This document shows positions 54,701 through 60,700 of a stretch of 64,000 bases of DNA, piece after piece. Origin of the DNA: Linepithema humile (taxonomy: Eukaryota; Arthropoda; Insecta; Hymenoptera; Formicidae); NCBI RefSeq assembly GCF_040581485.1, contig NC_090129.1, positions 24,806,764-24,870,763 on the forward strand. The letters are read 5' to 3'. The notes beneath the pieces are model-generated. The model made no database searches and was not told the origin of the DNA. It saw only the letters and a list, made by a program, of their open reading frames with translations. A program made the position numbers and the translations under genes. Every line of letters starts with the position of its first letter. Position 1 is the first letter of the stretch.

Positions 54701-57700
54701 TTAAACTCGTGGGCTCTCCTTCGGCACGAAGGACGAGGAATTTAAGCCGAAGGTACGCCAAGGACGCGCAAACTTTCTAACAATGGGGGAGTAAATACAA
54801 GTTACCTTTTGTCACGAATGTCTAGAATATACATTATCGTCAGCAATTTTGTTTTATTAGATGATACCAGACAATTTACGAATATTGTGTTTGAAGGTAA
54901 CAATGCTGTTGATTGCGAGAACAACATCACATTACACATCTTCAATTATCTTAATAGATTTTCAATTGATAAAATTACCATATTTAGAAAATATTATAAA
55001 TATAATTTGGTATGAATTCCAGAAATACTTGCAGCCTTTAAAGAGCCCAGAGAATGCGGGTTTAGTGGATGCCGCTACGGTCGACGAAATATTTTATCAG
55101 GTATTATATGCTTACTGCAAACATTATTTTCGTATTTTTACAGTAAAAGAACACTTGATATTTATATCGTGCATATCATAAATTCATGTCTCGTTCGCGG
55201 ATTATAATTCAACGTTTTTATAAATTTCGAGCAAAGTGTTCTTTGCTTTGTTCCGCGGGATTATAATTTAAATATCCATGTCAAGTGCAGAAGGAGAACT
55301 TGACGATTTTTCAACTGATTGTAGATTTAGGATCAAGATCTCTAACCGCGAAATTGATTTATCCTGTTTAAACAAAGAACACTTGCCGATCGATCGCAGA
55401 AAGTCTCTACTTAATCCTTTAAGACGCGTTCAGAGTAGCGGTTAATTAGCGAGTTGCTAATTAGTTACGTCGAACTACGAAAAGTAGCAAATACTTTATG
55501 AGAGTATTATTTTGAGTACATTTAATCGGATTGGTATTTGATTCAGTGAATGATAACTGAGGTTAATGTTGCGTGAAAAGCACATTTATTATAATCATGA
55601 TTTTATAGAGAGATGAGACTGCATTAACAAAATTGTAATATCATTGAGATAAAATTTCTGACAGTTGCACTTCACACGTCGTTTTCTTTTTATTTCTACT
55701 TCTTTAAATATTATTTATTAATGTTTTCCGTATTTTGCATTTGTGGTAACAAATACTAAAGAAAATAATGATAGTTAATCTACGACAGTCTATCGTTAGA
55801 CGCGTTGCATTCTATGATAATTGAGAACTTGTCTGGACTAGAGCATCTTTTGACATTTTCGTAGCTTTGAAGTCAATTTCAGAACTTGGAACTTAATTTA
55901 AAAATTTCGAAGTTTTAAAGCTTCGAAGACTCATTAAACTTAGAAGTTAACTTCGAAGCTACGAGGATGTCAAAAATAACAGCCCTAATCTGAACTTCTG
56001 GCGTGATTTCAAAGTATTCGATTATGTTAAATCACTATCAAAGATAAAGTTGTCGAAGGGAAATTTTCACGCATTTCAGATACCAGCACTTCTCAGCCAT
56101 CACGAGGTATTCTTGGAGGAGTTGCGTAGGCGACTGGACACCTGGGAACTCAAGCAGACGATCGGCGACGTCTTCCTCGATGTGGTGAGTTTACATTGTT
56201 ACTAGGTGCGCAAATATCTCTGGCCGGACACGTAATAAATTATGCTCGCAACAGTATCCGCCTTCCTTCGCCGTTGAGATTCCGAGGCGCTAACAGAACC
56301 GACAGATCCCGCAACGTTAATTTGCGGCGTTTTATTCTATTCGGCTCGTATTAATAAATCGACCGATGTCGCGACCAAGCTCACCTCTTTACGTAACTAC
56401 GAGAATATTTTTATCTCTTTAAACACATTTATTCAAGTTTCACATTTCTTCCGTACACATTACATCATATTCTATAACGAATAAATTCACAGCGTTAATT
56501 TGGTGCGACGCGGTATTTCAGAGATCTTCTTGAAAATTTAAATGCATTGAAAGACGAATCGTTGTTGTTTCGGATTTCTCTGTGTAATAAATCGACTGAT
56601 GTCGCGACCATGCTTACTTCTTTACGTAACTGCAGAATATTTTTATCCCTTTAAAGAAATTTATTTATGTTTCACATTTCTTCCATACACATCGCATCGT
56701 ATTCTATAACGAATAAATTCACAGCGCTAATTTTGTATGACGTGATATTTTCAAGATTTTCTTGAAAATTTAATACAAGACAAATTGTTATTGTTCCGGA
56801 TTTCTGTGCTGTGTGAATTAATTCTGACGTATTGGCGTTTAATGCGAAAAACACGATTAATATTATACAACAAGTTTTCTCATCGACTTTGTATAGCTTC
56901 AACTTTATTTCTCCATAATTCAGCAAAAAGGTCAAAAGTTATTCGTTTAAGTTTTCATTATATCATAAATTTACGCATTCTCCACTTAAACACGTTGGGT
57001 CGAGAGTGAATTTAAGCTGCTTATAAATGATTTAAAGTACGCAAAACGTATCTTTTATACTTATATTACCACAGGATTTTTTACAAACTGTGCGTATATT
57101 GAAAAATATAATTTGATTTAGATATTTTAAGCGAATTAATATTAAGAGGAATTTGAGGTAATAGGAAGTTTGGAATATTAATTATTAAAATTTTAAAAGT
57201 TAATAAAAGTTGAATATTGATGAACATGATACACATATGAAATATGAATTAACGCAAAATGTATTTATTCATTTAAAAGGAAACCTTTCGATCACACAGT
57301 TTATTTATAATATTCATACGCAAATATACAGATATAAATTATTCGCAATAATTGAGAAAATATTAATTCAGATTTTTTTTCCGAAACAATTTGTACATTT
57401 GAGAAATATTTTGTCGTTTTGCATACGTCATTCCTTTTATTGATTCATGTTAACAAAGAATCTACGCTGCTTTGTAGTTCACCAAGCCGGTGGTACTGGA
57501 GACGTACACCCTGTTCTTGGACAATTGGAAGTCCGCGAGGAAGGCGATAAAAACGACATGCCAAGCAAAGCCGGCCTTTGCACGATTTCTCGAGGTATGC
57601 TGCACGTTTTGTTCGTTGCAATTCCATTTTCTTCTTGCTCTCTCTCACTCTCTCTCCGCCTTCTCCTCCTCCTCCCCCCTCTCTCTCTCTCTCTCTTTCT

Positions 57701-60700
57701 TTCTCTATCTCTCTCTCCTTCTCTTTACAGCGCAACGGTTATTATTAAATACGAAACTTTTTTATTCCACATCGCTTCTTAAAGCACCGCGGTCAAACCT
57801 GACCTTTCGCAATTTTATCGATATAATTAACTCGTTACTTGATTGCCGGCGTTATCCTCGCCTACTTACCATTTAAATTCCCCCGAGACTCGGCGCATCT
57901 TTTTTTTACATATACACATACAGTAATGTACTTGGGCGAGTTGGGCCCTGGCACGCGGAATGTCAATCACTTGGTGCGCCGCAAAATTTATGCGGGGCAA
58001 ATTGCAAAAATGGCTCATCACAATGGTTGAATTATGCTTCGACTTGATTGCGATTAGACAATGGAGCGCGAGCACAAAGGCAAACTGGGGCTGGACCAAT
58101 TGCTGATCAAGCCCGTGCAGAAGATCCCGCGATACGAATTGCTGATCCAGAGATTGCTGAAGCACACGGATCCGACGCATCCCGACCACGAGCTGCTGCA
58201 GGCCGCGCAGAAAGAGGTGCACGAGCTGGTCGTGAAGATCAACTGTACGGAAAGGGAGTCGCTCGAGTGGGAGCAGCAGCAGACCACATTAAGGGAGGTC
58301 CAGGCCCTCGTCGAGGGCCTCGCCGGCATCGTGACGAACGACAGGTAGTAATCACGACCGAACTGACTTTCTTCTGCAATTTTCGCGCCGGTCGTGAAGT
58401 GCCGGTGACCGTTCGTAATACTAACCGCTTTATAAATTAATTACTCCCTAATAAAACAATATATTCGACTCGGTTTCTTCCCCCCCCCCCCCCCGAAGGC
58501 ATTTGGTTCCAGATTTACAATCAATACACCTCGGCCACGATTTATAATTGTTTTTGCAGCGTAATATCTTTGTATCGGTAAAACGTCACGGATTTGTGTG
58601 ATCGACGCGAGCAATTTATCGCAATGAGAAAATAGCTTTAACTGTTTTTTTTTTTTTTTTTTTTTTTTTACATGCGACGGAAAATGTAGAGTTTTGTTTC
58701 GGCGAAATCAAAGGAACAAGGACAAGTTGATTAAGACCTGCAAATTGAAGTTAATCGCTTAATTTGCAGAATGAAATGTGTTCCCCTTGTCACCCAACCC
58801 ACATTTTTTGGCTGTGGATATTTAACAAATAAAGAAAATTAATAAAATATAAACAGACTATTGTGTGGTTATTTGTTTGCGCTATTATAATTATTTATAA
58901 CACTGTTATTATATGTTAAATAAATTGTGCAACAAAAATTGCAGCGCTTTATTGTGACATCTGTCTTATAACCGTTTCGAATTGATTTTTAGCGATGTAA
59001 ATGATTGAGAAAATGCGTACTATCGCGCAGCGAGTAACGTTTTCCAATAAATTGTCGATTATTATTGCGACAGAAACGTCGTCCCACTTCATGCGCCTTT
59101 CAATCTGTGCCAATCGCGCCGTACGCGTTACATCGTTTTTCCACCGGACTTATTTAGCCGTCAGAATCGGGGTATTGATTACCGATAATGATGCGTGCTA
59201 TGGAAGCTGGCCGCGACACGACAAAAAGATTCATCGAATTCATCGTGTGACACGTTGTCCGCTTTTTTCTCCCATAGAGCTTTCGTCCGGCACGATCTGG
59301 TCACCATAGCATCGAATCAGGGCACGCGGAAGGAACGAGCTTTATTTTTGTTCTCCGATCTGCTCGTCATCACTAGCATCAAGCGCAGAAGCGGCACGAT
59401 AAGGAAACCATCAACGTAAGTGCTTCGCAAATGTTTAAAGTATATTTTGACGGAAAATATGAAAAATTGCGATCTCAATCTGGCCATGCAATAAAGTAAA
59501 TATTTTTTTTTAATATATCTCTTTAAATTTAGCTTGTAGCTTTAGAAGATAAAATTTACTAAGTAAATAATAAACGCTACTTTTACAGAATATTTACTTA
59601 AAGCTTCCTTCAAATAATTATATTTTAATCGTATTTTACTTAGATGTGATTACTTTTATTTAAGGTGCTAAGTACAACGTAATAAAACAAAATTAATGCA
59701 AAAGATTCAGTGGTCTTTCTAGCCATGTTTTAAATAGTAGCGTAATTACTCGATATACAAAATATAGCACGCAATTCAATATAAATTAATTTACTTGTAA
59801 AAACCTTTTAGACTTAAGAGAGAATTTTTGAGATAACAGAAATACGCACAAAAAAATTAAAGAAAATAAATTTCGCAGGAGCACATGTCCGAACAGTCTG
59901 GTCGGTCTACTTGACGCAAACAAGTACAAAATGCTGATGCGAATTCCATTGGATGATCTCGAAGTGATGAAAGGTATCGTAAAGATGCTGATTTAAGTGA
60001 ATTACTCATCTGGAGACTTGAGACTACCCTACTACCGTTTCCAGCCAAAGACGAGAATTTAAGGCGAATGGCGCGCGAAGTGGACTACCTCCGAGAAGAC
60101 TGCTCGAAACTGACTCAGCTTCAGGAGCTCACTGTGACCTTGCACGGCGCCAAGCAGCAGTTAGAAGACCTTATCAAGGATATGCTGAATCAGACTCAAC
60201 GGCAACTGGCGGAAAGAAACGCGGCGCACTCGCAGTTGGCTTGCTTGGAACTTACGCTCAATACGCAGTAAGTTAATTTGATCAAATTAAATGAACACAT
60301 ATGAGGAAAGCTTCTCCGAACATGATGATAAAAAAATATTAATTCCAGTTTTAATTTGCCGACACGAGGCAAAATTACCATTTTTGCAAATATGCAGAAT
60401 AAATTTTTTCTACGAAATGCCAGAGTGCAATGTGAGTTTATATCTGTATTATTTTCAACAATTGCATGTGATGAATAAAAAAAAATCGATGACGATGTGA
60501 AAATTTAGTTTGATTGAGAATTGGCGGCGAAGAAGAGTCTTAGGTAATTTTGCTAGATTATGTCGCAGAGCGGAAATCCTTTGATCGTTCTCCGAGGATC
60601 ATTTTCAATCACGTTTCTGGTACACGTGCCCGATGGATCTTTAAATCGTGATGATCCAATTGCGGTTGCAACGTGACTCACGCTGTCACGCGTACTTTGT

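Larger units (their letters stand above)
50775..55022. other. RhoGEF intron 8
   Basis: This 4248-bp phase-0 intron contains two mariner-type remnants (52056-52147 and about 53531-54033). A cluster of tagtaattac-type repeats lies at 53229-53285. No extra exon is recognised. Confidence 0.6.
58345..59277. other. RhoGEF intron 12 with C and T homopolymers
   Basis: This 933-bp phase-2 intron holds a C run at 58480-58494 and a T run at 58645-58669. No further feature is recognised apart from a weak inverted repeat around ctgcaaatt / aatttgcag near 58.74-58.77 kb. Confidence 0.65.
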
